A stretch of DNA of 64,000 bases from Psychromonas sp. SP041 (GCF_000470315.2 NZ_CBRF02000009.1:61034-125033), one strand, 5' to 3'; positions 47,956-57,878 are shown, counted from the stretch's first letter. Notes: generated by a model from the sequence alone, not told the origin. Program-made: numbers and translations.

Positions 47956-50787
47956 ATGAAAAACAGTCAACAACCCTACCAACAATTAGAAGACATGTTG
48001 TTGCAGCATATCGACCAAGATAGAATTTATACCGATCAAGCATTACGACTTGCCTACGGGACTGATGCCAGTTTTTACCGTTTAATTCCCAAGATGGTCT
48101 TACGCTTAAAAAACATTGATGAAGTCATTTTTACCATTAAAGCCTGCGGCCAACTAAACATCGCCTGTACATTTCGTGCGGCGGGCACCAGCCTCTCAGG
48201 CCAAGCAGTATCTGACTCAGTATTAATTACCTTAACCGATGATTGGCGTGGACATGAAATACACGATGATGGACACAAAATCACATTGCAACCGGGCGTA
48301 ATCGGCGCTGATGCAAATAAATACCTTGCTTCATTTGGACGCAAAATAGGGCCAGATCCAGCCTCTATCAATGCCTGTAAAATCGGGGGCATTGCTGCTA
48401 ATAATGCAAGTGGTATGTGTTGCGGTACAGCACAAAACTCTTACCGCACGATTGATAGTATGAAGTTAGTTTTTTCAGATGGCACATTACTCGATACCGC
48501 TGATAAAGACAGTATTGCCGCTTTCACGTTAAAGCAACCCGCGTTAATCTCAGGCATTGAAGCACTATGTGCAGATGTTGCCAATAATGCTGAATTAACA
48601 GAGCGTATTAATCATAAATATCGTCTCAAAAACACAACCGGATATTCGCTTAATTCGTTAGTCGATTACTCAGACCCTATTGAAGTAATCAAACATTTAA
48701 TGATCGGCTCAGAAGGTACACTCGGCTTTATTGCTGAAATTACCTATAACACTGTGATTGAACATCCTCACAAAGCCTCTGCATTAATCGTATTTAATAA
48801 TATTGAAGAAGCAAGTAAAGCGGTAACCGCATTAACCAAAGAGCCTGTTTCAGCAGTAGAAATGATGGATGGCAGAGCAATGCGCTCAGTCGCCGATAAA
48901 CCAGGCATGCCTAGTTTCCTTGAAACATTAGATTTACAAGCAGGTACCCTCTTAATAGAGTCTCGGGCAAGTGATACAGCGCAATTAGATCAACAATGTC
49001 AGGCCATAATGCAAACGGTCGCTCAATTTAACGTTATAGAATCAGTCTCTTTTACCACAGATGCCAATATGGTGGCTACCTTATGGGGCATTCGTAAAGG
49101 CATGTTCCCTGCCGTTGGCGCAGTAAGAGAAGTCGGTACAACCGTTATTATTGAAGACGTTGCTTTTCCTGTCGAACATTTAGCTGCAGGCGTACATGAT
49201 TTACAAACGCTATTTGAGCAATTCAATTACAACGAAGCCATTATTTTCGGGCATGCACTTGAAGGTAATTTACATTTTGTATTCACTCAAAGTTTCGATG
49301 CGCCAGCAGAAATAAAACGTTATGGCGATTTCATGGATGCTGTGGCGCAATTAGTGGCAGTAAAATATCAAGGTTCATTAAAAGCAGAGCATGGTACAGG
49401 CCGTAATATGGCCCCCTATGTTGAACTCGAATGGGGTAAAGACGGTTATGCTTTAATGCAAAAAATAAAAGCATTGTTTGATCCTAGAGGCATACTAAAT
49501 CCAGGTGTCATTATTAACGATGATCCTATTTCGCATCTTAAAAACCTAAAACCAATGCCTAAAGCGGATGACTTGATTGACCGCTGTATTGAATGTGGTT
49601 TTTGTGAACCAGTATGCCCTTCAAGAACACTCAGCTTGTCGCCACGTCAACGTATTGTGTTGTATCGCGAACTACAGCGTAGAGAAAATAATAACGAGAC
49701 AGAAGATGCTAAAGCATTACGCGATGTTTTTGAATACCAAGGTATAGACACTTGTGCGGCAACAGGTTTATGTTCTGAACGCTGCCCGGTTGGTATTAAT
49801 ACGGGTGATTTAGTTAAAAAATTACGCACCAGTAAATATAAAAAATTCACACCTATTGCCCGTTGGACGGCAGACCATTTCACCGCCACCACTAAAATGG
49901 CATCAATGGGACTTAAAGTGAGCAGCGTTGCTCAAAAAACCTTAGGCGATAAAACCGTCGCGAAAGTCACGAATAAAGTGCGTAGCTTAAGCGCAGGGAA
50001 AACGCCAATGTGGATCCCTGAAATGCCTACCGCTAACAAGCATAAAGTGAGCAGTACTTTTAGCCAAAATAAAGAAAATAAAGACAGCAAAAAAGTCGTT
50101 TATTTCCCGTCATGTGCGGCGCGAACCATGGGACAGCAAGCGAATAATAGCGATAGTCGTCCATTAACTGAAGTCACTGAATCATTAATTAAAAAAGCAG
50201 GCTTTGACATTATCATTCCAGAGTCTTTAACAGATCAATGTTGTGGAATGCCATACGACAGCAAAGGAATGAGTGAACTTGCATTGCAAAAGTCGCAGCA
50301 ATTAGAAGCCGCACTATGGGAAGCCAGCGAACAGGGGAAATGGCCAATTTTAATGGACACCAGCCCTTGTGCTAAACAAAGTATCGATAAGTTTACACAT
50401 GCGATGGAAGTATTAGAACCGACTGGATTTGTACTTAAATACTTACTGTCACACTTACAATTTTCGCCTATCAAAGAAACGGTGATGCTGCATATTACTT
50501 GTAGTGCTCAACGGATGGGATTAGAAAATAGCATGCTGACATTAGCTAAATCCTGTGCAAGTGATGTGATTGTCCCAGAGCATATTCAATGTTGTGGATG
50601 GGCGGGTGATAAAGGATTCACCACGCCAGAACTAAACGCAGCGGCTGTTCATACACTCAAAGATCAAGTGCCTGAACATTGTAAACGAGGATTTAGTAAT
50701 AGCCGTACCTGTGAAATAGGCCTATCACACCATAGTGGTATCCCTTATCAATCCATCTTATACCTAGTTGATGAGGCAACCGCTTAA
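47956..50787 (+). CDS. FAD/Fe-S D-lactate dehydrogenase (Dld-II type)
   Basis: Membrane-associated respiratory enzyme oxidising D-lactate to pyruvate. Domains in order: FAD-binding PCMH domain (about 35-270, FRAAGTSLSGQAVSDSVLI), FAD-oxidase C domain with the His/Glu region FGHALEGNLHFVF and KAEHGTGRNMAPYVE. Then come two 4Fe-4S motifs, CIECGFCEPVCP (about 543) and CAATGLCSERCP (about 599), and two CCG heterodisulfide-type motifs (QCCGMPYD about 762, QCCGWAGDKG about 878). Length 943 fits Dld-II of Shewanella rather than GlcD. Its place after lctP supports lactate over glycolate. Confidence 0.9.
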   Translation: MKNSQQPYQQLEDMLLQHIDQDRIYTDQALRLAYGTDASFYRLIPKMVLRLKNIDEVIFTIKACGQLNIACTFRAAGTSLSGQAVSDSVLITLTDDWRGHEIHDDGHKITLQPGVIGADANKYLASFGRKIGPDPASINACKIGGIAANNASGMCCGTAQNSYRTIDSMKLVFSDGTLLDTADKDSIAAFTLKQPALISGIEALCADVANNAELTERINHKYRLKNTTGYSLNSLVDYSDPIEVIKHLMIGSEGTLGFIAEITYNTVIEHPHKASALIVFNNIEEASKAVTALTKEPVSAVEMMDGRAMRSVADKPGMPSFLETLDLQAGTLLIESRASDTAQLDQQCQAIMQTVAQFNVIESVSFTTDANMVATLWGIRKGMFPAVGAVREVGTTVIIEDVAFPVEHLAAGVHDLQTLFEQFNYNEAIIFGHALEGNLHFVFTQSFDAPAEIKRYGDFMDAVAQLVAVKYQGSLKAEHGTGRNMAPYVELEWGKDGYALMQKIKALFDPRGILNPGVIINDDPISHLKNLKPMPKADDLIDRCIECGFCEPVCPSRTLSLSPRQRIVLYRELQRRENNNETEDAKALRDVFEYQGIDTCAATGLCSERCPVGINTGDLVKKLRTSKYKKFTPIARWTADHFTATTKMASMGLKVSSVAQKTLGDKTVAKVTNKVRSLSAGKTPMWIPEMPTANKHKVSSTFSQNKENKDSKKVVYFPSCAARTMGQQANNSDSRPLTEVTESLIKKAGFDIIIPESLTDQCCGMPYDSKGMSELALQKSQQLEAALWEASEQGKWPILMDTSPCAKQSIDKFTHAMEVLEPTGFVLKYLLSHLQFSPIKETVMLHITCSAQRMGLENSMLTLAKSCASDVIVPEHIQCCGWAGDKGFTTPELNAAAVHTLKDQVPEHCKRGFSNSRTCEIGLSHHSGIPYQSILYLVDEATA

Positions 50788-50810
50788 TAACAATATAATC
50801 AGAAAATACA

Positions 50811-50838
50811 AAGAAGCCACTCATTGAGTGGCTTCTTA
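50811..50838. terminator. Terminator between convergent dld and pot-like operons
   Basis: AGAAGCCACTCA and TGAGTGGCTTCT form a perfect 12-bp stem. T-rich sequence follows (TATT), and an A-rich stretch precedes it, so it can act on both strands. Confidence 0.85.
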
Positions 50839-50927
50839 TTCATTAACTTAAGTTGTTACATAGTCTTAAACAAATCATATTAAGAACTTCAGAGCAGCTA
50901 AAAGCGAACATCCTTGTTACATCATCT

Positions 50928-51791
50928 TTATTCGGCCGTACTTTTTCTGCCTGTTAAAAAGTAGTTACCTAATGCCAAAACAACACTCGCTAACATTAAT
51001 AATAATGACACAACATTAATAACAGGTGTCGCTCCCTCTCGTAATCGGTCATAAAGGGTGATGGTTAACGGGCTATCTGAGCCTACCAGCATCAAGGTGG
51101 TATTGAAGTTTTCGAAAGACATTAAAAAACTGATCACCGCAGCACCAATAATTGCAGGTAACAGATAAGGAATAGTAATAGTGCGTATCGCTTGTAACTT
51201 GCTCGCCCCTAAGTTCAATGCAGCTTCTTCCAAACTTAAATCAAAATTGCGTAACCGAGCAGCAACAATTAATGTGCAAATAGTAGTAATGAAAGCAAAT
51301 TGACCAATCACAACTAACGTTAAACCTGGTCTCAATAGTTCAATATCAATTGCCCACACATCATCAAAATAGTTAGCAATACTCGAACTCATGATTAAAA
51401 TCGATACACCTAAAATAACCCCGGGTATTACCAATGGCAATAACATCAACATATATAAAATACTTTTTCCTCGGAATGTTGATCGCTCAAACAAAAAAGC
51501 ATTATTAACCGCTAATGCGACCGCTAAAACCGTGGTGCAAGTTGCAACGAGAAAGCTAGTTGCGATTGATTGGTATAACTGAGGGTCATGAAATAATCCT
51601 AACTTTGGTTCACTATCTGAGAAAAACCAATCCCAAGTAAAACCATGCCAAGGCAAAGAGGGAAACATACTGTCATTGAATGCAAATACAGCAACAACTA
51701 CTAAAGGAGCCATTAAAAAAGCAAAGAAGATAAAAGCATAAAGCCTAAAACTAGACTTAAAGAGTGTCGACTGAGGAATCGATGGGATCAT
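50928..51791 (-). CDS. Polyamine-type ABC transporter permease (PotC/PotI-like)
   Basis: 287 residues with six predicted helices. The EAA docking loop is LSLEEAALNLGASKLQAIRTITIPYLLP (about 184-211), and FMSFENFNTTLMLVGSDSPLTITLYDRLREGATPVIN is typical of PotC/PotI. It is the last gene of a four-gene operon (binding protein, ATPase, permease, permease) and begins 10 bp after its partner permease gene. Putrescine or spermidine is the likely substrate; opine or other polyamine-like ligands cannot be excluded. Confidence 0.86.
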   Translation of the reverse strand: MIPSIPQSTLFKSSFRLYAFIFFAFLMAPLVVVAVFAFNDSMFPSLPWHGFTWDWFFSDSEPKLGLFHDPQLYQSIATSFLVATCTTVLAVALAVNNAFLFERSTFRGKSILYMLMLLPLVIPGVILGVSILIMSSSIANYFDDVWAIDIELLRPGLTLVVIGQFAFITTICTLIVAARLRNFDLSLEEAALNLGASKLQAIRTITIPYLLPAIIGAAVISFLMSFENFNTTLMLVGSDSPLTITLYDRLREGATPVINVVSLLLMLASVVLALGNYFLTGRKSTAE

Positions 51792-51801
51792 ACGGCGTCT
51801 C

Positions 51802-52677
51802 CTACGACATTACTTTACTGAAAGATTGACGACTAAGTTTCAAACCCAACCACACAATTAAAGAAGAAATACTTAAGAGTAAAACACCAAATGCCGAGCC
51901 CTGTTGCCAGTTAAATCGGGTAATAAATTGCGTAAATATCTGCTCCGTAAACCATAGGCTGGATTTACCTCCGAGTAAAATAGGCGTTAAATAATTACCC
52001 AATGTCAGCATAAATACCACAATACAACCGGATATAATGGCAGGTTTAGCATGCGGTACAATGATTTGCCAAAAAACAGATAAACCATTGCCTCCTAAAT
52101 CATATCCCGCTTCAATATAACTATCGTCCAGGCTTTCTAAGGTTGATGTTAACGGCACAACCATAAATAACATGCTGCTATAGACCAACCCCAACATGAT
52201 GGTTGCATCGGTATAAAGGAACTCAATAGGTCCTTCTGTCATACCTATGTATTGTAAAAAGGAGCTCACTACCCCACTTTCACGCAACAAGATCATCCAA
52301 CCATAAGTTCTTACTAACTCACTGACCCAAAATGGAATTAAACAAAGCACCAACAGCAACCCTTTGGCTCGGCCTCGTAACATTTTTGCGATGTAATATG
52401 AAATTGGAAAAGCAATGATTAAGGTTAATACAGTGGCTATGATCGACATCACTGCCGTGCGTAAGAAGGTATTCCAATAAAGAGGTTCAGTAAAAAATTC
52501 AATGTAATTACTAAAACCATATTCATAAATGCGTGGCGCGACACGTTCTTGTAACGAAATATTTAACATGGTCAACTGCGGTAAAATAACTAACAACACT
52601 AACCATAATAAAAGAGGACAGAGTAGTAACAATAAGCCTAATTTAAGCGGTGTTTTTGATTTCCCTTTCGTCATCAT
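51802..52677 (-). CDS. Polyamine-type ABC transporter permease (PotB/PotH-like)
   Basis: 291 residues, six helices, starting with a charged MMTKGKSKTPLK. The segment VSELVRTYGWMILLRESGVVSSFL is a PotB/PotH signature and DSYIEAGYDLGGNGLSVFWQIIVPHAKP is the EAA loop. It begins 5 bp after the ATPase gene end and ends 10 bp before the second permease, so the genes are translated from one mRNA. It pairs with the product at 50928-51791. Confidence 0.86.
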   Translation of the reverse strand: MMTKGKSKTPLKLGLLLLLCPLLLWLVLLVILPQLTMLNISLQERVAPRIYEYGFSNYIEFFTEPLYWNTFLRTAVMSIIATVLTLIIAFPISYYIAKMLRGRAKGLLLVLCLIPFWVSELVRTYGWMILLRESGVVSSFLQYIGMTEGPIEFLYTDATIMLGLVYSSMLFMVVPLTSTLESLDDSYIEAGYDLGGNGLSVFWQIIVPHAKPAIISGCIVVFMLTLGNYLTPILLGGKSSLWFTEQIFTQFITRFNWQQGSAFGVLLLSISSLIVWLGLKLSRQSFSKVMS

Positions 52678-52682
52678 CTTGG

Positions 52683-53798
52683 TTATTTATCCTGTAATTT
52701 GGGAAAGACATTAACTTGCTGCTTAGGAAATGATATTTGTAAATTATCACCTTTTTTCAAATGTATAAATTCCGCCGTTTGAGGCAATTTAACCTTTATC
52801 TCTTCACGAGAAGTTTGCTCCTCAACTAATAACTGGCTGTTTGCACCATCAAATAAAATATTATTCACTGTAGCCGTTAATTGGTTTTGATCTGCTTTAG
52901 GGGCTGACACCTGTGAGATATGGATAGCCTCTGGACGTATAAACACCTCCACTTCAGAACCAATAATAAAGGCTTTCTCATCTGATTTTTTTGTATATAA
53001 GATGAATCCTGTTGTTGTTTTTACTTGTAATGAATCCGATAAAATATCAATGACCGTGGCCGACCATTTATTACTATCACCAACAAAACCTGCTACAAAC
53101 GCATTATCTGGTTGAAAATATAACTGTTGGGGATCACCTACTTGTTGAAATTGACCATGATTCATCACCGCAACCTGATCACTCATCACTAATGCTTCAG
53201 ATTGGTCATGAGTAATATAAACAAAGGTGGTATCGAACTCTTGTTGCAGTTTTTTAAGCTCCACTTTCATGTGTTCGCGCAACTTCAGATCTAATGCGCC
53301 TAACGGTTCATCCAACAATAAAACATCTGGGTTCAACACCAAACACCGAGCAATCGCAATACGTTGTTTTTGCCCACCAGATAATTGTGATATTTCCTTT
53401 TGTCCGCTACCACTCAGGTTAACCCGCGCTAAAACTTGATCTACTTTGTGCTTTATTTCAACTTTATTAATACCTTGACGGTGTAAACCATAGGCAATAT
53501 TTTCTGACACATTCATATTCGGGAACAGCGCTAAATGCTGGAAGACCATATTCACTGGGCGCTTATTCGGCGGTACGCCAATCATCGATTTACCTTTGAT
53601 GAAGATATCACCCGATGTTGGATCATCAAATCCTGCTAGCATGCGTAGCAGAGTGGTTTTACCACAACCAGAAGGCCCTAAAATAGAAAAGAAACTGCCT
53701 TTTTTGATGGCAAATGAGACTTGGTCAACGGCAGTGAAATCATCAAACTGTCTAACGAGATCAGTGCATTGCAAATCAAAATCCGTATGATTAAGCAA
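52683..53798 (-). CDS. Polyamine-type ABC transporter ATPase (PotA/PotG-like)
   Basis: 371 residues. Walker A GPSGCGKT (41-48), signature LSGGQKQ (139-145), Walker B VLLLDEP and switch ITHDQSEA, then a TOBE domain (VEVFIRPEAIHIS region). It resembles PotG more than the PotA at 738-1850. It starts after a 99-bp gap containing a hairpin, so its expression is probably lower than that of the binding-protein gene before it. Confidence 0.88.
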   Translation of the reverse strand: MLNHTDFDLQCTDLVRQFDDFTAVDQVSFAIKKGSFFSILGPSGCGKTTLLRMLAGFDDPTSGDIFIKGKSMIGVPPNKRPVNMVFQHLALFPNMNVSENIAYGLHRQGINKVEIKHKVDQVLARVNLSGSGQKEISQLSGGQKQRIAIARCLVLNPDVLLLDEPLGALDLKLREHMKVELKKLQQEFDTTFVYITHDQSEALVMSDQVAVMNHGQFQQVGDPQQLYFQPDNAFVAGFVGDSNKWSATVIDILSDSLQVKTTTGFILYTKKSDEKAFIIGSEVEVFIRPEAIHISQVSAPKADQNQLTATVNNILFDGANSQLLVEEQTSREEIKVKLPQTAEFIHLKKGDNLQISFPKQQVNVFPKLQDK

Positions 53799-53846
53799 AT
53801 GAATTCCTAATTAATGATTGAATGGTTTTTACAATAAATAAAAAAT

Positions 53847-53872
53847 TTAGGTGCAACCAAAGTGACACCTAA
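53847..53872 (-). terminator. Intercistronic attenuator between binding-protein and ATPase genes
   Basis: TTAGGTG and CACCTAA form a 7-bp stem with a 12-nt loop. On the minus strand it is followed by AAATTTTTTATTT. This partial terminator would give more binding protein than membrane components. Confidence 0.7.
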
Positions 53873-53897
53873 ATAAGACTAATTAAAATACTGAATG

Positions 53898-54968
53898 CTA
53901 TTTTGCCGCTTTAACGCGATCTAAGACTTTGCCTTCAATTATTTCTAAACCAGCAGGCACAGGTGGGTACCATTTAATGTTATCAACAGAGGCAGTATCA
54001 AAGCTTGATTGATACTTAGCTCTTAATGGTGCATTCACAAATTCATCAGCCCCTTTTGAAGCCGTGAAATTACCAGCAGAATCAGTAATCAACGCCGCTA
54101 TTTTTGGTTGCATAACAAAATTTATCCATTTATAAGCAGCCGCTTCATTTTTACTTTTACGCGGTATTACAAATGCATCTATCCAGCCTAATGCCCCCGA
54201 TGTTGGAGCAACAAAGTTAATCGCTTTATTATCATCATTTAATTGCCAGCCGCCTGCATCCCAAGCCATTGCAGCAACGGTTTCATTACTACGCATTAAG
54301 TTCTTCATGGCATCACCACCAGACCAATACGCTTTAACGTTACCTTTACAACTGATTAACTTATCCTGCACTTGTAACATAATTTTTTCATACTCTACAG
54401 GGTCGTTATAAGCTGCAAATGGATCTAACCCCATGGAAAACGCAAATGCGATTAAAGTAGGACGTTTTAAACGGTAAGTCACTTTTCCTTTATAGGTATC
54501 GTTACACAGGTCAGCATAATCTTTTACATCAGCCGCGGTTTCTGAGTTAACAATTAAACCAGAAGTGCCCCAGATGTGTGGCACACCATAGGCTTTACCG
54601 TCATACGTTGATGACTTTAATGTTGAATCAAGCATGCTCGTCACAAACAACTTATTATCTATCTTAGACAAATCAATCGGTTTATAGATATTAAACTCAG
54701 CTTGTGCACTCGCTATTCTATCTTGGCTAGGTTGAACCAGATCAAAACCACCGCCACGCGTCGCTGAAAGTTTAGCAATCATGTCTTCGTTATTAGATTT
54801 AGTTACCTCAACATCTATTCCAGTTTCGGCCTTAAACATATCAACAACTGTTTTTGGCGCATAACCGCCCCAAGTTAATAAGCGTAGTGTTTCAGCATTC
54901 ACTGATTGTGCTGTTACACATAAGGTAAAACCGACTGCAATTAGTGACTTACAATTTGAAATTTGCAT
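53898..54968 (-). CDS. Polyamine-binding periplasmic protein (PotF/PotD-like)
   Basis: Periplasmic receptor of the second polyamine ABC system, about 356 residues. The signal peptide is MQISNCKSLIAVGFTLCVTAQSVNA, and the mature protein begins ETLRLLTWGGYAPKTVVDMFKAETGIDVEVTKSNNEDMIAKL, a PotD/PotF-type start. GGYAP, YGVPHIWGTSGLIVN and AAMAWDAGGWQLNDDN line the ligand cleft. The frame opens four codons earlier, but GGAGAG lies 6 bp before the second ATG, overlapping the first, so 54968 is preferred. It heads the operon. Confidence 0.88.
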   Translation of the reverse strand: MQISNCKSLIAVGFTLCVTAQSVNAETLRLLTWGGYAPKTVVDMFKAETGIDVEVTKSNNEDMIAKLSATRGGGFDLVQPSQDRIASAQAEFNIYKPIDLSKIDNKLFVTSMLDSTLKSSTYDGKAYGVPHIWGTSGLIVNSETAADVKDYADLCNDTYKGKVTYRLKRPTLIAFAFSMGLDPFAAYNDPVEYEKIMLQVQDKLISCKGNVKAYWSGGDAMKNLMRSNETVAAMAWDAGGWQLNDDNKAINFVAPTSGALGWIDAFVIPRKSKNEAAAYKWINFVMQPKIAALITDSAGNFTASKGADEFVNAPLRAKYQSSFDTASVDNIKWYPPVPAGLEIIEGKVLDRVKAAK

Positions 54969-55427
54969 TATTCTCTCCATAGATGTCTGTTTTGACTAAA
55001 AGTAATACCAATTAGGAGAATCAATATAAGTAAAAAATTATGACATAAATATGACAAATATCACATTTATGTAAAAAATGAGACTTACGTCAACTAAGTA
55101 CAGAAATTAAATGAGCATTAAATGGGATAAAAATCATCCAACGACTAACAACGATTAACGCATGTAGAAGCGAAACAGAGCATATAAAATAACGGCTTTG
55201 CACCGCACAAGAAGCATGTTGAACACAGCGGAAATACAACGGTAGTAAGGCGTATCAGACAGCGAGATTGCTGATTGTCGAGAATGTCGAAATTGAGCGA
55301 TAACAAACTATCTCCAAGTGCACAATATGCCTCTGTAAAAGATAGAGTGGGAAGCATCATCAATCAAAGTTAACGGAAGCCTAGAACGTATAATTTCCAG
55401 AATTTATATAGAGTGTTTAAATATTTT
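54969..55427. other. Intergenic, with a GC-richer segment of unknown origin
   Basis: Contains the promoter region of the pot-like operon. From about 55140 to 55370 the sequence is more GC-rich than its surroundings and opens a 72-codon minus-strand frame rich in Cys, Leu and Phe with no recognisable motif. It looks like a relic of an acquired sequence rather than a gene. Confidence 0.35.
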
Positions 55428-55479
55428 TTCAAATAGCTTATTCAAATAGCACATTCAAATAGCACATTCAAATAATTTA
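55428..55479. repeat. 13-bp tandem repeat, about four units
   Basis: TTCAAATAGCTTA, then TTCAAATAGCACA twice, then TTCAAATAATTTA, head to tail. Non-coding, 120 bp from the end of the hydrolase gene. Confidence 0.85.
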
Positions 55480-55597
55480 CTGTTCGATGAACCATAACAA
55501 CAATTGACCCACAGATAACGTGACGTAACTAAAATGCATAATTGTCGTGAGCAACCATAAAAACTATGAGTCTAGTTTCAGTTAGTTTTATTGAAAA

Positions 55598-56761
55598 CTA
55601 GCGTTCGCTACTCATCACGCTATCTAGTTTTTTCATACTTTGTTCAAAATAAGGATTATAAGTTAAGCGAGCAAGCGTTTTACCTTTCTCTGCCCAACCG
55701 TAAGAAGAAAACCAAACATCATCGCCCTGTTCACAAGATGTTTCTTGTTCTTTAGTCTGTCCATTATTACATATTATGATATTGCCCTCTACGCCATATT
55801 CAACATTATCTGGAGAAAATAATAACCCCATGTGAGAGCTATTAACAATGTGTAAATCAGGGCGTTCCATGCTGAACCGAGTGCTGTTAGGGATTGACAA
55901 ATCATCCTCACCTAGCCATATCAGCTGATTATTTTCATTGGTAAATTGTTTTTGAAATACGTTGGTGGGAAATACAGTATCAATAACACTATCACCTTCA
56001 CTCATCATCATGAAAACTGGCTTATTGTAAGTGATATGCTCCAAATCAGCTTGTACCGTTTTGACGGTATCGTAATAAACAGCAGCACCATGCATTGGCA
56101 AAGAGTTGTAACGCGTATAATTGGTTTCAGGATCTTGATCAGCCCATGTCACCACGTAACTGGCGAGGTTAGCCCATTTTACGGCTGATGAATCTGGTTT
56201 AAAAGCAGGCGAAAAAAGTAATACCCCTTCTATGCTATCGTCATGTAATGCCTCAGACGTCACCAAGTTTGCGCCTGTGGAATAACCACCTAACCAAAGC
56301 TTATTTGACCTCGGTTTTAATAGTGCAATATGATGATTCACTACCCCTTGCCAATCTTTCTCTGTGGGTAACATTAAATCTCCTGCTTTACTACCGTGTC
56401 CGGGTAATAACACCGTTCTAACAAGGTAACCTTGTGAAACTAAATGCTTCGCCACATCCGTAAACGAATAGGGAGAATCACCCAAACCATGCACTAACAG
56501 TACGGCACCTCCATTTGGGTTTTCAGGTATTAATTCGAAAGGAAGGTTCGCTTGTAATTCTTTTTCAATATCATCGGTTTTAAAGACTCGATGTGCCAAT
56601 AACCACTCTTTTGTTTCTGTAATATATTGTTGAAAATTGTGTTGAGAATAATTAGGCAATGACTCTGACACTTGATAATTAGGGTCTATATTTGATTGGC
56701 TACAAGCAGTGAGGAGCACAATAGAACTAATAAACACATGACGAAAACAAGATGAAATCAA
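55598..56761 (-). CDS. Alpha/beta-hydrolase lipoprotein (lysophospholipase-like)
   Basis: 387 residues. The lipoprotein signal MISSCFRHVFISSIVLLTAC gives a lipobox LTAC (Cys20). The hydrolase fold shows the oxyanion motif LLVHGLGDSPYSF, nucleophile elbow GYSTG, the acid in EGDSVID and His in NSSHMGLLFSP. It is similar in style to Hydrolase_4/serine aminopeptidase S33 or lysophospholipase-type enzymes. It is predicted to be anchored in the inner or outer membrane and to act on lipids or esters in the envelope. Substrate unknown; the gene is monocistronic. Confidence 0.82.
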   Translation of the reverse strand: MISSCFRHVFISSIVLLTACSQSNIDPNYQVSESLPNYSQHNFQQYITETKEWLLAHRVFKTDDIEKELQANLPFELIPENPNGGAVLLVHGLGDSPYSFTDVAKHLVSQGYLVRTVLLPGHGSKAGDLMLPTEKDWQGVVNHHIALLKPRSNKLWLGGYSTGANLVTSEALHDDSIEGVLLFSPAFKPDSSAVKWANLASYVVTWADQDPETNYTRYNSLPMHGAAVYYDTVKTVQADLEHITYNKPVFMMMSEGDSVIDTVFPTNVFQKQFTNENNQLIWLGEDDLSIPNSTRFSMERPDLHIVNSSHMGLLFSPDNVEYGVEGNIIICNNGQTKEQETSCEQGDDVWFSSYGWAEKGKTLARLTYNPYFEQSMKKLDSVMSSER

Positions 56762-57229
56762 CTTAAGATCCTATTAAAAACAAACGAGTAAAAAATAATA
56801 AACAGATAGAGATGTATTCAATGGTGCTAGCGTGCCAACGTTTTAGCAATATCCGAAAATTCTTTTCAAGGCTACCTAACATTAAGTAAAAAACCAAACG
56901 TTAAGCATGACAAACTATATCGATAAAACACTTATTGATAGTGTCATACCCTCTATTTTTAAATACGTAGTGAAAACTTTACGAGATCAAAAACACATTA
57001 AAAGATGCCGCCCTAGTCAGTGAAATAACCAAAGACTTAAAGAAACCTATTTTATGAAGAAGGTTAAGCAATAATGATAAATTATTAAATTTATATGTAT
57101 TGCATTCTTTTATATATAAATGTTTACGTTCTTTTATTTAATGGCATAGCTTGAGTTTACATCTATGCATAACTCGCTTTTTAAAGCTAAAGAAAAATAA
57201 CAAAAATATGGATTTAGTAAGCTAAAAAT
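56762..57229. other. Intergenic with one doubtful small frame
   Basis: About 470 bp. An ATG at 56907 opens MTNYIDKTLIDSVIPSIFKY and continues for 38 codons on the plus strand; a +1 shift would add KDAALVSEITKDLKKPIL. It lacks a ribosome binding site and I recognise no family, so it is not called as a gene. Confidence 0.3.
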
Positions 57230-57814
57230 CTATTTGAGAATGTTATGAACTCTATTTTTTAACACCGTTAACACATCCACTTCAAACCACGGATTCTTTT
57301 TTAACCAGATATTATTGCGCGGACTTGGGTGTGGAAGAGGCATAACTTGCTCTCCATAAGCAGCCCAGTTCTTGACTGTTTCGGTAAGATTTTTCTCTCG
57401 GTTTTCTAAATGCCATGCCAAAGCATATTGCCCTATGACAAGTGTGAGCTGAATCTCCGGCATAGCTTCAAGTAATTTGTTACGCCAAGTCTCTGCACAT
57501 ATTGCTGGAGGTGCTAAATCACCTGATTTCCCCTTTCCTGGATAACAAAAAGCCATGGGTAATATAGCTATTTTTTGTGAATTATAGAAAGTGTCTTTAT
57601 CAACCCCCATCCATGTCCTTAATCGGTCACCACTCGGATCATCGAACGGAATACCTGTTGCATGGACTTTTGAACCAGGCGCTTGCCCAGCAATAAGAAT
57701 TTTAGCATGCTGATTAACTTGCAAAACAGGACGAACACCCTCTTTCAAGTTAGGTTCGCAAATGGTGCAAGCACGCACCTCTGTTAATAATTGATTGAAA
57801 TCGTTTGTTTTCAT
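57230..57814 (-). CDS. Uracil-DNA glycosylase-fold protein
   Basis: 194 residues of the UDG superfamily that lacks the N-terminal 4Fe-4S pattern of family 4. A CTICEP-type Cys pair (residues 16 and 19) is followed by ILIAGQAPGSKVHATGIPFDDPSGDRLRTW (motif A-like) and MPLPHPSPRNNIWLKKNPWF (motif B-like, HPS). These proteins are widespread in marine bacteria and are annotated as uracil-DNA glycosylase family; activity on uracil is not proven. The gene is probably cotranscribed with nothing, as a hairpin/repeat array separates it from the upstream kinase gene. Confidence 0.78.
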   Translation of the reverse strand: MKTNDFNQLLTEVRACTICEPNLKEGVRPVLQVNQHAKILIAGQAPGSKVHATGIPFDDPSGDRLRTWMGVDKDTFYNSQKIAILPMAFCYPGKGKSGDLAPPAICAETWRNKLLEAMPEIQLTLVIGQYALAWHLENREKNLTETVKNWAAYGEQVMPLPHPSPRNNIWLKKNPWFEVDVLTVLKNRVHNILK

Positions 57815-57845
57815 GGTTGCCCATACTTACATAGCTATATGATTT

Positions 57846-57878
57846 ACATAACTACATTTAGTTTCTATGTAGTTATGT
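57846..57878. terminator. 12-bp palindrome seeding an octamer array
   Basis: ACATAACTACAT (57846-57857) and ATGTAGTTATGT (57867-57878) form a perfect 12-bp stem with a 9-nt loop between the kinase and glycosylase genes. The right arm continues as the octamer repeat. There is no clear T-run. Confidence 0.45.

Noticed and set aside
55003..55040. Another MITE end (AATACCAATTAGGAGAATC) upstream of the binding-protein gene
   Set aside because: Only TACCAAT matches; no partner end or inner sequence of the family follows.
56907..57023. 38-codon frame MTNYIDKTLIDSVIP
   Set aside because: No ribosome binding site, no recognised family and an apparent frameshift; insufficient to call a gene.
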